From: Pseudacidovorax sp. RU35E
GTDB taxonomy: Bacteria > Pseudomonadota > Gammaproteobacteria > Burkholderiales > Burkholderiaceae_C
Direction: 5' to 3'
NCBI RefSeq assembly: GCF_900156165.1
Contig: NZ_FTMY01000004.1
Location: 1 to 64,000 of the forward strand
DNA: 64,000 bases
The stretch's first letter is position 1; each line of letters begins with the position of its first letter. This document shows, piece by piece, positions 1-8,880 of this stretch. Both the position numbers and the translations under genes were made by a program. The notes under the pieces are model-generated. The model saw nothing but the letters and a program-made list of their open reading frames with translations. It ran no database searches and was not told where the DNA came from.

Positions 1-591
1 CCAGCGCAGGTGGACAAGGCCATCGAGAAGTTCGGCTTCGCCATGGGCCCCTTCCGCATGGGCGACCTGGCCGGCAACGACATCGGCTGGGCGATCCGCA
101 AGCGCCGCTCGGTCGAGCAGCCCGACATGAAGTACAGCCGCACGGCCGACAAGCTGTGCGAGCTGGGCCGCTTCGGCCAGAAGACGGGCGCCGGCTGGTA
201 CGACTACCAAGCTGGCAAGCGCGACGCGATCCCGTCCAAGCTGGTGGAGGACATGATCGTCGCGCACCGCAAGGAACTGGGCATCACGCCGCGCAAGATC
301 AGCGACGAGGAGATCGTGCAGCGCCTGGTGTATTCGCTGGTGAACGAGGGCGCACACATCCTGGAAGACGGCATCGCCAGCAAGGCCAGCGACATCGACA
401 TGGTCTACATCACCGGCTACGGCTTCCCGATCTTCCGCGGTGGCCCGATGCACTACGCCACCCAGCAGGGGCTGTTCAACGTGGTGCAGGCGATGCAGCG
501 CTTCGGCCGCAACCCGAACGACGACGCCAAGTTCTGGGAGCCGGCGGGGCTGATCCGCCGACTCGTCGCCGAAGGCCGGGGATTCGCCTGA
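1..591 (+). CDS. 3-hydroxyacyl-CoA dehydrogenase / enoyl-CoA hydratase multifunctional enzyme, C-terminal part
   Basis: Partial gene: the frame is open from base 1 and only the last 196 codons are present. Two repeats of the 3-hydroxyacyl-CoA dehydrogenase C-terminal domain are visible. The first includes FGFAMGPFRMGDLAGNDIG near the start; the second includes LVNEGAHILEDGIASKASD and GYGFPIFRGGPM. In FadB/FadJ-type enzymes these all-helical domains close over the NAD-bound L-3-hydroxyacyl-CoA, so the protein should act in cytoplasmic beta-oxidation. The missing N-terminus probably carries the NAD-binding and crotonase domains (inference from family layout). It points toward a leftward phosphotransferase/VOC pair and fits the acyl-CoA theme of the first 13 kb. 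Confidence 0.88.
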   Translation, partial: PAQVDKAIEKFGFAMGPFRMGDLAGNDIGWAIRKRRSVEQPDMKYSRTADKLCELGRFGQKTGAGWYDYQAGKRDAIPSKLVEDMIVAHRKELGITPRKISDEEIVQRLVYSLVNEGAHILEDGIASKASDIDMVYITGYGFPIFRGGPMHYATQQGLFNVVQAMQRFGRNPNDDAKFWEPAGLIRRLVAEGRGFA

Positions 592-622
592 AGGTGACGG
601 CCGGCCGCGCCGCGGCACGGGC

Positions 623-1333
623 TCAGTCGCAGCGCAGCCTCAGGCCGCCGGCCATCCAATGGCCGGCCGGCAGGCGTCCCAGCGCAAGCTGGCGGCTCCA
701 GCGTGACAGCAGGCCCGCCTCGGCGGGCCGCATGCGCAGGCCGTCGATGCCGGCGTCGGCCTGCTCCTGCGCCGGCAGGAAGCACAGCGCGCCACAGGGG
801 GTGACCACGGCGGGCAGCCCGTCCTGACGCACGATCGGCAGGCCGAGCAGCCGGCCCCAATGTGCGGCCACCCGTTCCGGCGCCCGCACGCGCAGCTCGA
901 TGGCTGCCAGCGAATGCGGACCCGGCCCGGGCCGGCCGTCGGAGGGGAGGCTGGGCGGGGCGCACCGGCCCTCCATCCGCTCGCTGAACTCCAGTGTGCA
1001 GCCACCCGTCTCCCCGGCGGCCAGCTGCAGGGCGCTGCCGGGGCCGAGCAGGCCGCCGTCCGTGACGCTGAGGCCCTGGCGGTGGCAGTGCCGCTGCCAG
1101 TCGAGCAGATCGGGCACCTGCCAACCCAGAAGGTCCGGGGCGCCCGGGGTGGCGAAGGGATCGGCGGGTGTCGACACCTCCACGCTGAGGCCGGGTCCAT
1201 GGAAGGCCAGGCGATCGTGCGCGTGGGCGGGGGCCCAGCCCAGCAGGTCCGCGAAGAGTGCGCGGGCCACGGCGGGATCGGTCATGCGCAGCCGCGCGAA
1301 TCGAAGCCGGGGCAGGCGGCGGGCGGCGTCCAT
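623..1333 (-). CDS. VOC (glyoxalase/bleomycin-resistance) family protein
   Basis: 236 aa. Two consecutive beta-alpha-beta-beta-beta modules of the vicinal-oxygen-chelate type can be made out: about residues 10-115 (RFARLRMTDPAVARALFADLLGW) and 145-220 (AIELRVRAPERVAAHWGRLLGL). This resembles the glyoxalase-like subfamily rather than glyoxalase I itself. The substrate is unknown. The ATG at 1333 lies 14 bases after the stop of the phosphotransferase gene, so the two are probably co-transcribed leftward from the LysR intergenic region. A role in processing an acyl-CoA or aldehyde intermediate is only a guess from the neighbours. Confidence 0.72.
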   Translation of the reverse strand: MDAARRLPRLRFARLRMTDPAVARALFADLLGWAPAHAHDRLAFHGPGLSVEVSTPADPFATPGAPDLLGWQVPDLLDWQRHCHRQGLSVTDGGLLGPGSALQLAAGETGGCTLEFSERMEGRCAPPSLPSDGRPGPGPHSLAAIELRVRAPERVAAHWGRLLGLPIVRQDGLPAVVTPCGALCFLPAQEQADAGIDGLRMRPAEAGLLSRWSRQLALGRLPAGHWMAGGLRLRCD

Positions 1334-1347
1334 GCGCGGTGGGCGAC

Positions 1348-2421
1348 TCAGGCGTCCTGGCCGACGCCGTGCCAGCCGAGCTCGGCCAGCTGCCGGGCCT
1401 GGCGGCCGGCCTGCAGGGCTTCGCTGCTGGCCGCGTTGCCGGCCAGGGCCCGGCCCATGATGCCCTGGGCGATGGCGGCGGCGCGGAACAGGTTGAAGGC
1501 CTCGTAGAAGCGCCAGGTCTGCGCGTCGACCCGGGGCAGGGCGCGGCGCTCGCAGTAGCGCGCCAGGTAGGCCGCCACGGTCGGGATGCCGGCCGCCTGC
1601 AGCTGCGCCGCGTCCAGGTCGCCGAGCCCGCGCACCGAGGGTGGCAGCCGCCAGGCCATGCAGTGGTAGGCGAAGTCGACCATGGGGTCGCCCAGCGTCG
1701 ACAGCTCCCAGTCCAGCACCGCCACGACGCGTGGCGCGTCCTGCGCGAAGACCAGGTTGTCCAGCCGGAAGTCGCCATGGACCAGGCGCGTGCCCGTGTC
1801 GGCAGGCTGATGGCGCGGCAGCCAGGCGATCAACTGCTCCATCGCCTCGATCGGCTCGGTCTCGCTGGCGCGGTACTGGCGGGTCCAGCGGTCCAGCTGC
1901 CGGGCGATGTAGCCGCCGGTGCGCCCGTAGTCGGCGAGGCCGACCGCCGCGACGTCCACCTCGTGCAGGGCGGCGAGGGTGCGGTTCATGTCGTCGTAGA
2001 GCGCGGTGCGCTCGCTGCTGGCCATGTCGGGCAGGTGCGGGTCCCAGAGGATGCGGCCGGGCACGCAGTCCATCACGTAGAACATGGTGCCGATCACCGC
2101 CGCGTCGGTGCACAGCGCATGCACCCGCGGCACCGGGACTCCGCTGCCGGCCAGCGCCTGCATGACGCGGAACTCGCGGTCCACGGCGTGGGCCGAGGGC
2201 AGCAGCGTGCCGGCGGGCTTGCGCCGCAGCACGTAGCGACCGCCCGGCGTCTCCACCAGGAAGGTGGGGTTGGACTGCCCTCCCTTGAACTGGACCAGGC
2301 CAAAGCGCTGGCGGGCACTGCTGTCGACATGGTCGATCCACCAGGCGCGCAGGGCCTCTTCGTCCAGCTGGTGGCCGGCACGCACGGCGGTGGTGTCGGC
2401 AAGGGTGTCGTTCAGGGGCAA
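1348..2421 (-). CDS. APH-family phosphotransferase (ACAD10/11 N-domain-like kinase)
   Basis: 357 aa, spanning the protein-kinase-like fold of aminoglycoside/acyl-CoA-associated phosphotransferases. The Brenner motif is LVHGDFRLDNLVF (catalytic Asp, metal-binding Asn) and the metal-binding DFG-equivalent is VLDWELSTLGDPMVDF. The N-lobe QFKGGQSNPTFLV resembles the ACAD10/ACAD11 kinase domain. No ATG fits the conserved start; a TTG at 2421 is preceded by GGAGA and gives the N-terminus LPLNDTLADTT, so I chose it. In humans and in Pseudomonas LvaA, this kinase type phosphorylates 4-hydroxyacyl-CoAs so that a partner acyl-CoA dehydrogenase-like enzyme can eliminate phosphate. The two acyl-CoA dehydrogenases at 9.6-11.9 kb are possible partners (inference). 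Confidence 0.82.
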   Translation of the reverse strand: MPLNDTLADTTAVRAGHQLDEEALRAWWIDHVDSSARQRFGLVQFKGGQSNPTFLVETPGGRYVLRRKPAGTLLPSAHAVDREFRVMQALAGSGVPVPRVHALCTDAAVIGTMFYVMDCVPGRILWDPHLPDMASSERTALYDDMNRTLAALHEVDVAAVGLADYGRTGGYIARQLDRWTRQYRASETEPIEAMEQLIAWLPRHQPADTGTRLVHGDFRLDNLVFAQDAPRVVAVLDWELSTLGDPMVDFAYHCMAWRLPPSVRGLGDLDAAQLQAAGIPTVAAYLARYCERRALPRVDAQTWRFYEAFNLFRAAAIAQGIMGRALAGNAASSEALQAGRQARQLAELGWHGVGQDA

Positions 2422-2541
2422 GGGCTGTCTCCGGTGGGCATGCAGGGCGCCCCGCTTGCGGGCATCATCGGGGGCCGCCAAGGCTAAGCGCCCCGGCCCG
2501 TGCTGCCCAATGAAAGCGCGGCATGCCCGCCGATACAGTCC

Positions 2542-3444
2542 ATGCATATTTCGAGGGTCGATCTCAACCTGCTGGTCGTGCTGGACACGATCTACACCGA
2601 GGGCGGCATCACCAAGGCCGCCGACAAGCTGCACCTGACGCAGCCGGCGATCAGCCATGCCCTGGCGCGGCTGCGCGATCTTTTCAACGACCCGCTGTTC
2701 GAACGCCAGGGCCACCGCATGGTGCCCACGGCACTGACCAAGCGCATCATCGATCCGCTGCGCGGCTCGCTGCAGTCGCTGGGCTCGCTGCTGAACGACA
2801 CCCAGAGCTTCGATGCGGCCACCAGCACCAAGCGCTTCGTGATCGGGCTGCGCGACTTCATGGAGTCGACCGTGATGCCGCCGCTGATGCGCACGCTGGC
2901 CGGCGAGGCACCAGGCGTCGAGGTGGCCAGTGTGCGTGCCAGCCGTCGCAGCCTCGAGGGTGAGCTGGCGGCCGGCACGCTCGACCTCGCCGTGGACGTG
3001 CTGCTGCCCGTGTCGGACGCGGTCAAGTTCACCCGCATCACGGTCGACGGCGCGGCCGTGGTCGCGCGGCAGGGTCACCCGGCCATCCAGGGCAGCGTGG
3101 ACATCGACACCTACCTCGCACAGCGGCATGTGCTGGTCACCACGCGGCGCCAGGGGCCGGGCTTCGAGGACATCGAGCTGCGCCGTCTGGGCATGCAGCG
3201 GCAGGTGGCCTTGCGCTGCCAGTATTACTTCGCGGCCTGCCGCACGGTGTCGCAGACCGACCTGGTGCTCACCATGCCCGAGAGCTACGCCCACATGGTC
3301 AACAAGACCTTCGGCAACCAGGTGCTGCCGATGCCGGCACCCTTGTCCTCCATGGACGCCTACCTGTACTGGCACGCCAGCACCGACAACGACGCGGCCA
3401 ACCGCTGGCTGCGCTCGGTGATGCTGAGCTGCTACGCCCGCTGA
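2542..3444 (+). CDS. LysR-family transcriptional regulator
   Basis: 300 aa, the usual LysR length. The N-terminal winged helix-turn-helix covers about residues 4-63, with NLLVVLDTIYTEGGITKAAD and LTQPAISHALARLR, followed by an effector-binding domain of the NodD/PcpR-like type (FVIGLRDFMESTVMPPLMR). I chose the ATG at 2542 (MHISRVDLNLL) because LysR proteins begin just before the first helix; the frame opens upstream at 2500. It is divergent from the phosphotransferase/VOC pair and lies upstream of the Liv/acyl-CoA operon, so it probably controls one or both in response to the substrate or its CoA ester (inference). Confidence 0.9.
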   Translation: MHISRVDLNLLVVLDTIYTEGGITKAADKLHLTQPAISHALARLRDLFNDPLFERQGHRMVPTALTKRIIDPLRGSLQSLGSLLNDTQSFDAATSTKRFVIGLRDFMESTVMPPLMRTLAGEAPGVEVASVRASRRSLEGELAAGTLDLAVDVLLPVSDAVKFTRITVDGAAVVARQGHPAIQGSVDIDTYLAQRHVLVTTRRQGPGFEDIELRRLGMQRQVALRCQYYFAACRTVSQTDLVLTMPESYAHMVNKTFGNQVLPMPAPLSSMDAYLYWHASTDNDAANRWLRSVMLSCYAR

Positions 3445-3570
3445 GGGCGCACTCGCGCCTGCGTTCCCCCATGCCTGCGCGGCCCATGGCCGCCGCCTTG
3501 CTTCGCCCGCTGCCGCCGACCCTTAGGGGTTAATGCCGGTGACAGCAAAGCCGTGCCTGCTCACCATCGC

Positions 3571-3590
3571 AAATCTGTTATAACAAATCT
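3571..3590. promoter_or_regulatory. AT-rich palindrome upstream of the Liv/acyl-CoA operon
   Basis: The core TGTTATAACA (3576-3585) is a perfect 10-bp palindrome in an AT-rich patch, 37 bases before the ATG at 3623. Its position suits an operator or a promoter -10 region. No protein can be assigned; the nearby LysR regulator is the obvious candidate. Confidence 0.35.
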
Positions 3591-3622
3591 CGCCGATCAC
3601 CAGGCGGAACAGGAGACATGCG

Positions 3623-4873
3623 ATGAAGACCGATCGACGTCACTTTCTTCAGGCGACTGCGGCCGCTGCCGTCCTCGGCAGCGTCGGGGTCCGCCCCGTG
3701 CGGGCCCAGGGCGGACCCCTGCGCATCGGGCTGATGCTGCCCATGAGCGGCATCGGCGCGGAGGCGGGCGCCGCCTGGCTGGCCGGGGCCCGCGTGGCCG
3801 TGGCGCAGTGGAACGCCAAGGGCGGGGTGCTCAAGCGCCAGGTGGAGCTGGTGGTGCGCGACGACAAGTTCAGCAGTGCCGGCGCCGTCGCCGCGGCGCG
3901 CGAGCTGGCCGGCAGCGGCGTCAACCTGCTCATCGGCGGCTCGCAATCGCCGATGGCGCTGGCGACCGCGCCGATCCTGCCCGAGCTCAAGGCCCTGATG
4001 GTGGCGCCGTGCCCCACGGTCATGTCGCTCACGCACGAGGGCTTCCAGCGCAACTTCTTCCGGCTGTCGTGGAACGCCTACATCGCCTTCGCCGGCATCG
4101 GCAACATGCTGACCGACCGCTTCAAGGAAGTGCAGACCTGGTCGTGCATCGTGCCCGACAGCGAGAACGGCCGCGACATGGCGCGCTTCTTCAGCGTCGG
4201 TGTGCAGCGAGCCGCGCAGAAGGCCGGCCGCACGGTCAAGGTGCTCGACCCCGTCTTCGCCAGCCTCAACAAGGCCGACTACAAGGTGGAGATCAACAGC
4301 CTGATGAACGCGCCCTCGCAGGGGCTGTTCGTCGGTCTCACCGCGGCGCCCTGCATCAGCCTGCTGCAGCAGGGCCGCGCCGTGGGCATGGACCGCAAGT
4401 TCAAGGTGATCGGCGATGCCGGCACCGAGCTGATGATCGCCAAGGCGATGCAGAAGTCCACGCCGGCCAATCTCTGGAGCATCAGCTACTGGGTGCCGGG
4501 CACCGAGGCCGGCCGCCGCCATGCCATGAGCAACGCGCTGTACGAGGACTACGTCAAGCTCACCGGCGACCGCAATCCGCCCAGCATCGTGCAGTCCAGC
4601 CACCGCTGCGCGCTGGCGCTGTTCAACGGCATCGAGAAGGCCGGCGGCACCGACACCGACGCCGTCATCGCCGCGCTCGAAGGCCTGGAGTTCGACACCG
4701 CGGTGGGCCGCTACCACATCCGCAAGGAAGATCACCAGGGCCTGGGCGAGGCCTACATCGCCCAGGTGGGCGCCCGCGAGGCCGACCCCGGCTACGGCAT
4801 CGTCGATGCCATCGCCTACCGCGAGGCCGACGTGGCCGAGCCGCCGAGCCCCGGCAAGCCGCTGTCGATGTGA
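3623..4873 (+). CDS. LivK-like branched-chain-amino-acid-type ABC substrate-binding protein (copy 1)
   Basis: 416 aa, Peripla_BP_6/LivK family. The N-terminus MKTDRRHFLQATAAAAVLG is a twin-arginine-type signal (RR followed by a hydrophobic stretch and an Ala-x-Ala site near residue 29). The mature protein begins PLRIGLMLPMSGIGAEAG, the first strand of the type I binding fold. It should deliver its ligand to the fused permease and two ATPases downstream. The acyl-CoA enzymes in the same operon suggest a carboxylic acid ligand rather than an amino acid. It is the first gene of the rightward operon and is followed after 11 bases by a close homologue. Confidence 0.9.
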   Translation: MKTDRRHFLQATAAAAVLGSVGVRPVRAQGGPLRIGLMLPMSGIGAEAGAAWLAGARVAVAQWNAKGGVLKRQVELVVRDDKFSSAGAVAAARELAGSGVNLLIGGSQSPMALATAPILPELKALMVAPCPTVMSLTHEGFQRNFFRLSWNAYIAFAGIGNMLTDRFKEVQTWSCIVPDSENGRDMARFFSVGVQRAAQKAGRTVKVLDPVFASLNKADYKVEINSLMNAPSQGLFVGLTAAPCISLLQQGRAVGMDRKFKVIGDAGTELMIAKAMQKSTPANLWSISYWVPGTEAGRRHAMSNALYEDYVKLTGDRNPPSIVQSSHRCALALFNGIEKAGGTDTDAVIAALEGLEFDTAVGRYHIRKEDHQGLGEAYIAQVGAREADPGYGIVDAIAYREADVAEPPSPGKPLSM

Positions 4874-4884
4874 GGAGCAGCACC

Positions 4885-6138
4885 ATGTCCTTGCAACGCA
4901 GAACCCTGATCCAGGCCGCCGGTGCAGGTGCCGTGCTGGCCGCGACGGCGGCGCCCTGGGTGCGCGCACAGCCCGGGCCGGTGCGCATCGGTGCCATGCT
5001 GCCGATGAGCGGCATCGGCGCCGAGGCCGGCGCCAACTGGCTGGCCGGCATCCGCGCCGCCCAGATGCAATGGAACGACCAGGGCGGCCTGCTCGGCCGG
5101 CCGATCGAGATCGTGGTGCGCGACGACAAGTTCACCAGCGCGGGCGCGGTGGCCGCCGTGCGCGAGCTGGCGGGCGAGGGCGTCAACCTGTCGGTCGGCG
5201 CCGGCCAGTCGCCGATGGCCCTGGCCATCGCGCCGATCCTGGCCGAGCTCAAGGCCGTCGTGGCGGCGCCTGCGCCAACGGTGATGTCGGTCACGCACGA
5301 GAACTTCAGCCGCCATTTCTTCCGCGTGGCGTCCAACGCGCTGATGCTCTTCGGCGGCATCGGCAACATGCTGGCCACCAAGTTCCCGCAGGTGGGCAGC
5401 TGGGCGCTGATCCTGCCCGACAGCGAGAACGGCCGCGACATGGCGCGCTACTTCCGGCTGGGCGTGGAGCGGGCCGCCAAGGCCGGCGGCACGGCGCCCA
5501 AGGTGCTGGAGCCGGTGTATGCCTCGCTCAACAAGGCCGACTACAAGGTCGAGATCAACAGCCTGATGAACTCCGGCGCCGAGGGGCTGTTCGTGGGCCT
5601 GACGGCGGCGCCCTGCGTGAGCCTGCTGCAGCAGGGCCGCGCCGTGGGCATGGACCGGCGCTTCAAGGTGATCGGCGAGGCCGGCACCGAGCTGATGATC
5701 GCCAAGGCCATGGGCCGCTCCACGCCGCAGAACCTGTGGGGCGTGAGCTTCTGGGCGCCCGAGCTGGAGCCCTTCAAGAGCCAGTACCCGCTCAGCCGCC
5801 AGTTGTCCGAGTACATCGTCAAGGTCACCGGCACGCCCCATGTGCCGGGCATCGTGCAGGCTTCGCACCGCTCGGCGCTGGCGCTTTTCAATGCGGTGAA
5901 GAAGGCGGGCAGTACCGAGACCGAGGCCGTGATCCCGGCGCTGGAGGGTCTGGCCTTCGACACGGCGGCCGGCCCCTACCGCATCCGCAAGGAAGACCAC
6001 CAGGGCATCGGCTATGCCTACTTCGCGAAGATCGGCGCGCGCGAGGCGGCGCCCGGCTATGGGCTGGAGCAGGTGATCCGCCTGGACGAATCCGAGATCG
6101 TCGAGCCGCCGTCGCCTGGCCGCAAGTACGAGGCCTGA
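4885..6138 (+). CDS. LivK-like ABC substrate-binding protein (copy 2)
   Basis: 417 aa. A tandem paralogue of the preceding protein, with the same landmarks: RTLIQAAGAGAVLAATAA signal, VRIGAMLPMSGIGAEAG, PDSENGRDMARYF, VYASLNKADYKVEINSLMN and IRKEDHQGIGYAYF. The signal again looks twin-arginine-like (QRRTL). The start at 4885 is preceded by GAGGAG. Long identical blocks between the copies indicate local duplication. Retention of both suggests two ligands, or a sensing role for one, served by one permease (inference). Confidence 0.88.
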   Translation: MSLQRRTLIQAAGAGAVLAATAAPWVRAQPGPVRIGAMLPMSGIGAEAGANWLAGIRAAQMQWNDQGGLLGRPIEIVVRDDKFTSAGAVAAVRELAGEGVNLSVGAGQSPMALAIAPILAELKAVVAAPAPTVMSVTHENFSRHFFRVASNALMLFGGIGNMLATKFPQVGSWALILPDSENGRDMARYFRLGVERAAKAGGTAPKVLEPVYASLNKADYKVEINSLMNSGAEGLFVGLTAAPCVSLLQQGRAVGMDRRFKVIGEAGTELMIAKAMGRSTPQNLWGVSFWAPELEPFKSQYPLSRQLSEYIVKVTGTPHVPGIVQASHRSALALFNAVKKAGSTETEAVIPALEGLAFDTAAGPYRIRKEDHQGIGYAYFAKIGAREAAPGYGLEQVIRLDESEIVEPPSPGRKYEA

Positions 6139-6142
6139 CGCG

Positions 6143-8110
6143 ATGGCCAACGAGATCCTCTTCGCCTTCTTCAATGCCGCCGCCTTCGGCATGGCGATCT
6201 TCCTGGTGGCGGCCGGGCTGACGCTCATCTTCGGGCTGCTGCGGCTGCTCAACATGGCGCAGGGCGGCTTCTTCATGATCGGCGCCTACACGGCCTATTC
6301 GGTCATGGGCCGCGACGTCCAGTCGCTGGGCATGTTCCTGCTGGCTGCCCTGGCGGGCGGCGTGGTGGTGGCGGTGCTGGGGCTGGTCACCGACCGGCTC
6401 GTGCTGCGCCGCCTGCGCCATGTCGATCCGCACTATGTGCTGATCGCAACTTTCGCGCTCATGATGGTGTGCACCGGCGTCACCAAGCTGGTGTGGGGAG
6501 TGGACTTCTTCTCCGTCAACCCGCCGCCGGGGCTGGACCAGCCGCTCAATCCCTTCGGGCTGTTCTTCTCGGCCTACCAGATCTTCGTGATCGCGGCCGG
6601 CCTGGTGATCTACGTGCTGCTCGAGATCGCCATCCACCGCCTGTGGTTCGGCAAGCTCATGCAGGCGCTGGCGGCCGATCCGTGGATGTCGGGCGTGCTG
6701 GGGCTGAACGTGTCCTTCGGCGTCGCGCTCAGCGTGATGGCCAGCTTCATGCTCGCCGGACTGGCGGGCGGGCTGCTGCTGCCCAACCAGAGCCTGTCGA
6801 CGGGCCTGGGCGATTCCTACCTCATGTATGCCTTCTTCGCCGTCATCATCGGGGGGCTCGGCAACATCCGCGGCGCCTTCATCGGCTCGCTGGTGCTGGG
6901 GCTGGTGCAGAGCCTGAACACCGTGCTGCTGCCGCAGGTGCCGGGTTTGGCGGTGTACGTGGTGCTGGCGATCTTCCTGCTGTGCAAGCCCAGTGGCCTG
7001 TTCCCGGCGGTGGGCAGCCAGGACGCCGGCCACCACGAGGCCGGCAGTGGCGGCAGCCTGCACCGTCCGCGTGTGCCGCGCCCGGTCTGGCAGGCGCTGG
7101 GCACGGCGCTGGTGCTGCTGCTGGCGACGCTGCCCTGGTGGGTGGGCGCCGGTCCGCTGTATGTGGTGGGCACGGTGCTGATCCAGGTGGTGTTCGCGCT
7201 GTCCTGGAACATCCTCTTCGGCTACACGGGCCTGGTCTCTTTCGGCCATGCGGGCTTCTTCGCCATCGGCGCCTACCTGACGGCACTGGCGCTGCGGCAT
7301 GTGGCCGGCGTGCCCTTCCTGCTCGTGATGGGCGGCGCCGCGCTGCTGGGTGCGGCGGCGGCCTGGCTGATCGGCGTGCTGGCCCTGCGTCGCATGAGCG
7401 GGGTGTTCCTGGCGGTGCTGACCGTGGCGCTGGCCGAGGCCCTGCGGCTGGTCATCGGCTTCAGCGCCTTCCTGGGGCGCGAGGACGGCATCACCGACAT
7501 CCCGCGGCCGGTGCTCGACCTGCTGCTGCTGCGCGTGGACCTGGGCAGCTCCAACGCCTACTACCTGTTCCTGCTGGCGACCTGCGTGCTGATCACCGGC
7601 GCCTTGTGGTGGCTGCTGCACAGCCGCTTCGGGCGCACGCTGCAGACCATCCGCCAGGACCCGGAACGGGCCGCCTTCATGGGCACGCCGGTGGCCAGCT
7701 ACCGGCTGGCCGCCTTCGTCATCTCCGGCGCCGTGGCCGCGGTGGCCGGCTGCCTGTATGCGCCCTGGTCGCGCATCGTGACGGTGGAGGAGGTGCACTG
7801 GCTGGCCTCTGCCCAGCCGATGCTCAACACGCTGCTCGGTGGCGTCAGCTCCTTCTGGGGACCGGTGGTGGGGGCCGGGCTGTTCGCCGCCATCGCCTAT
7901 GCCACGCGCACCCTGGTCGGGCTGTCGGAGCTGATCGTCGGCTGCGGCCTGCTGGCCATCATCCTGCTGGCGCCGAACGGGGCGGTGGGCCTGTGGCGCA
8001 GCCTGGAGGCCCGGTTGTGGGGCGAGCGCGCCCGCAGCCCCGCGCCGCCGGAGTCGCAGCCGGCGCCCCGGGCCGCCGGCCAGCCGCTGCGCGCGGGAGG
8101 CACGCCATGA
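6143..8110 (+). CDS. Fused LivH-LivM branched-chain-type ABC permease
   Basis: 655 aa, about the sum of LivH and LivM. Residues 1 to about 290 are LivH-like: GLTLIFGLLRLLNMAQGGFFMIGAY near the start and IIGGLGNIRGAFIGSLVLG at the end, closing with KPSGLF, where LivH normally stops. A hydrophilic linker (about 292-312) leads into a LivM-like half with LSWNILFGYTGLVSFGHAGFF in pieces and a C-terminal APNGAVGLW. There is no internal stop or obvious restart, so both membrane halves are made as one inner-membrane polypeptide. It overlaps livG by ATGA at 8107. Confidence 0.92.
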   Translation: MANEILFAFFNAAAFGMAIFLVAAGLTLIFGLLRLLNMAQGGFFMIGAYTAYSVMGRDVQSLGMFLLAALAGGVVVAVLGLVTDRLVLRRLRHVDPHYVLIATFALMMVCTGVTKLVWGVDFFSVNPPPGLDQPLNPFGLFFSAYQIFVIAAGLVIYVLLEIAIHRLWFGKLMQALAADPWMSGVLGLNVSFGVALSVMASFMLAGLAGGLLLPNQSLSTGLGDSYLMYAFFAVIIGGLGNIRGAFIGSLVLGLVQSLNTVLLPQVPGLAVYVVLAIFLLCKPSGLFPAVGSQDAGHHEAGSGGSLHRPRVPRPVWQALGTALVLLLATLPWWVGAGPLYVVGTVLIQVVFALSWNILFGYTGLVSFGHAGFFAIGAYLTALALRHVAGVPFLLVMGGAALLGAAAAWLIGVLALRRMSGVFLAVLTVALAEALRLVIGFSAFLGREDGITDIPRPVLDLLLLRVDLGSSNAYYLFLLATCVLITGALWWLLHSRFGRTLQTIRQDPERAAFMGTPVASYRLAAFVISGAVAAVAGCLYAPWSRIVTVEEVHWLASAQPMLNTLLGGVSSFWGPVVGAGLFAAIAYATRTLVGLSELIVGCGLLAIILLAPNGAVGLWRSLEARLWGERARSPAPPESQPAPRAAGQPLRAGGTP

Positions 8111-8880
8111 GCGGCGCCCTGCTGGAAGTGAGCCAGGTGCGCAAGAACTACGGCCCCATCGAGGTGCTGCGCGGCGTCAGCCTGGCGGTGGAGCCCGGGC
8201 AGGTGTTCGCCATCATCGGCCCCAACGGTGCGGGCAAGACGACCATGTTCCGGGTGATGACGGGCGAGGTCGCCTGCAACGGCGGCAGCATCCGCTTCAA
8301 GGGCGAGGACGTCACCCGCCTGCCGTCGCACGAGCGGGTGCGCCGCGGCTTCGGCCGCACCTTCCAGGTGGCGCGGGTGTTCGCCGACTTCGATGTGCTG
8401 GACAACGTCGTGGTCGCCATCGAGGCGCGGCGGCGCCACACCGGCGAGCCGCTCGGCTCGTGGCGGCGCTGCGCGCCGTCGCCCGACATCCGGGACGAAG
8501 CGATGGCGCTGCTGGCCGATCTGCGCCTCGCCGGGCATGCGCAGCAGGGCGCGCGCTTCCTGTCGCATGGCGACAAGAAGCGGCTGGAATTCGCCATCGC
8601 CCTGGCGGGCCGGCCTGCCATCCTGATGCTGGACGAGCCCACCGCGGGCATGTCCCCGAGCGACCGGGCGGACGTGGCGGCACTCATCGCCCGCATGCAG
8701 CGCGAGCGCGGCATCACCGTGGTGATGACCGAGCACGACATGGACGTGGTCTTCGGCCTGGCCGACCGGATCATGGTGATGAACTACGGCGAGGTGGTGT
8801 CCACCGGCAGCGTCGAGGCCGTGCGGGCCGATCCGCGGGTGCGCGAGGTCTACCTCGGCAAGGAGATGGTCCATGCTTGA
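8107..8880 (+). CDS. livG: LivG-type ABC transporter ATP-binding protein
   Basis: 257 aa, the usual LivG length. Walker A is GPNGAGKTT, Walker B is ILMLDEPTAGMSP, and the switch His lies in MTEHDMDVVF. The signature is LSHGDKKRLEFAIAL, the relaxed form seen in LivG proteins. It powers import through the fused LivHM permease at the cytoplasmic face. Its start overlaps the permease stop by four bases and its end overlaps livF by eight, so translation is probably coupled. Confidence 0.93.
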   Translation: MSGALLEVSQVRKNYGPIEVLRGVSLAVEPGQVFAIIGPNGAGKTTMFRVMTGEVACNGGSIRFKGEDVTRLPSHERVRRGFGRTFQVARVFADFDVLDNVVVAIEARRRHTGEPLGSWRRCAPSPDIRDEAMALLADLRLAGHAQQGARFLSHGDKKRLEFAIALAGRPAILMLDEPTAGMSPSDRADVAALIARMQRERGITVVMTEHDMDVVFGLADRIMVMNYGEVVSTGSVEAVRADPRVREVYLGKEMVHA

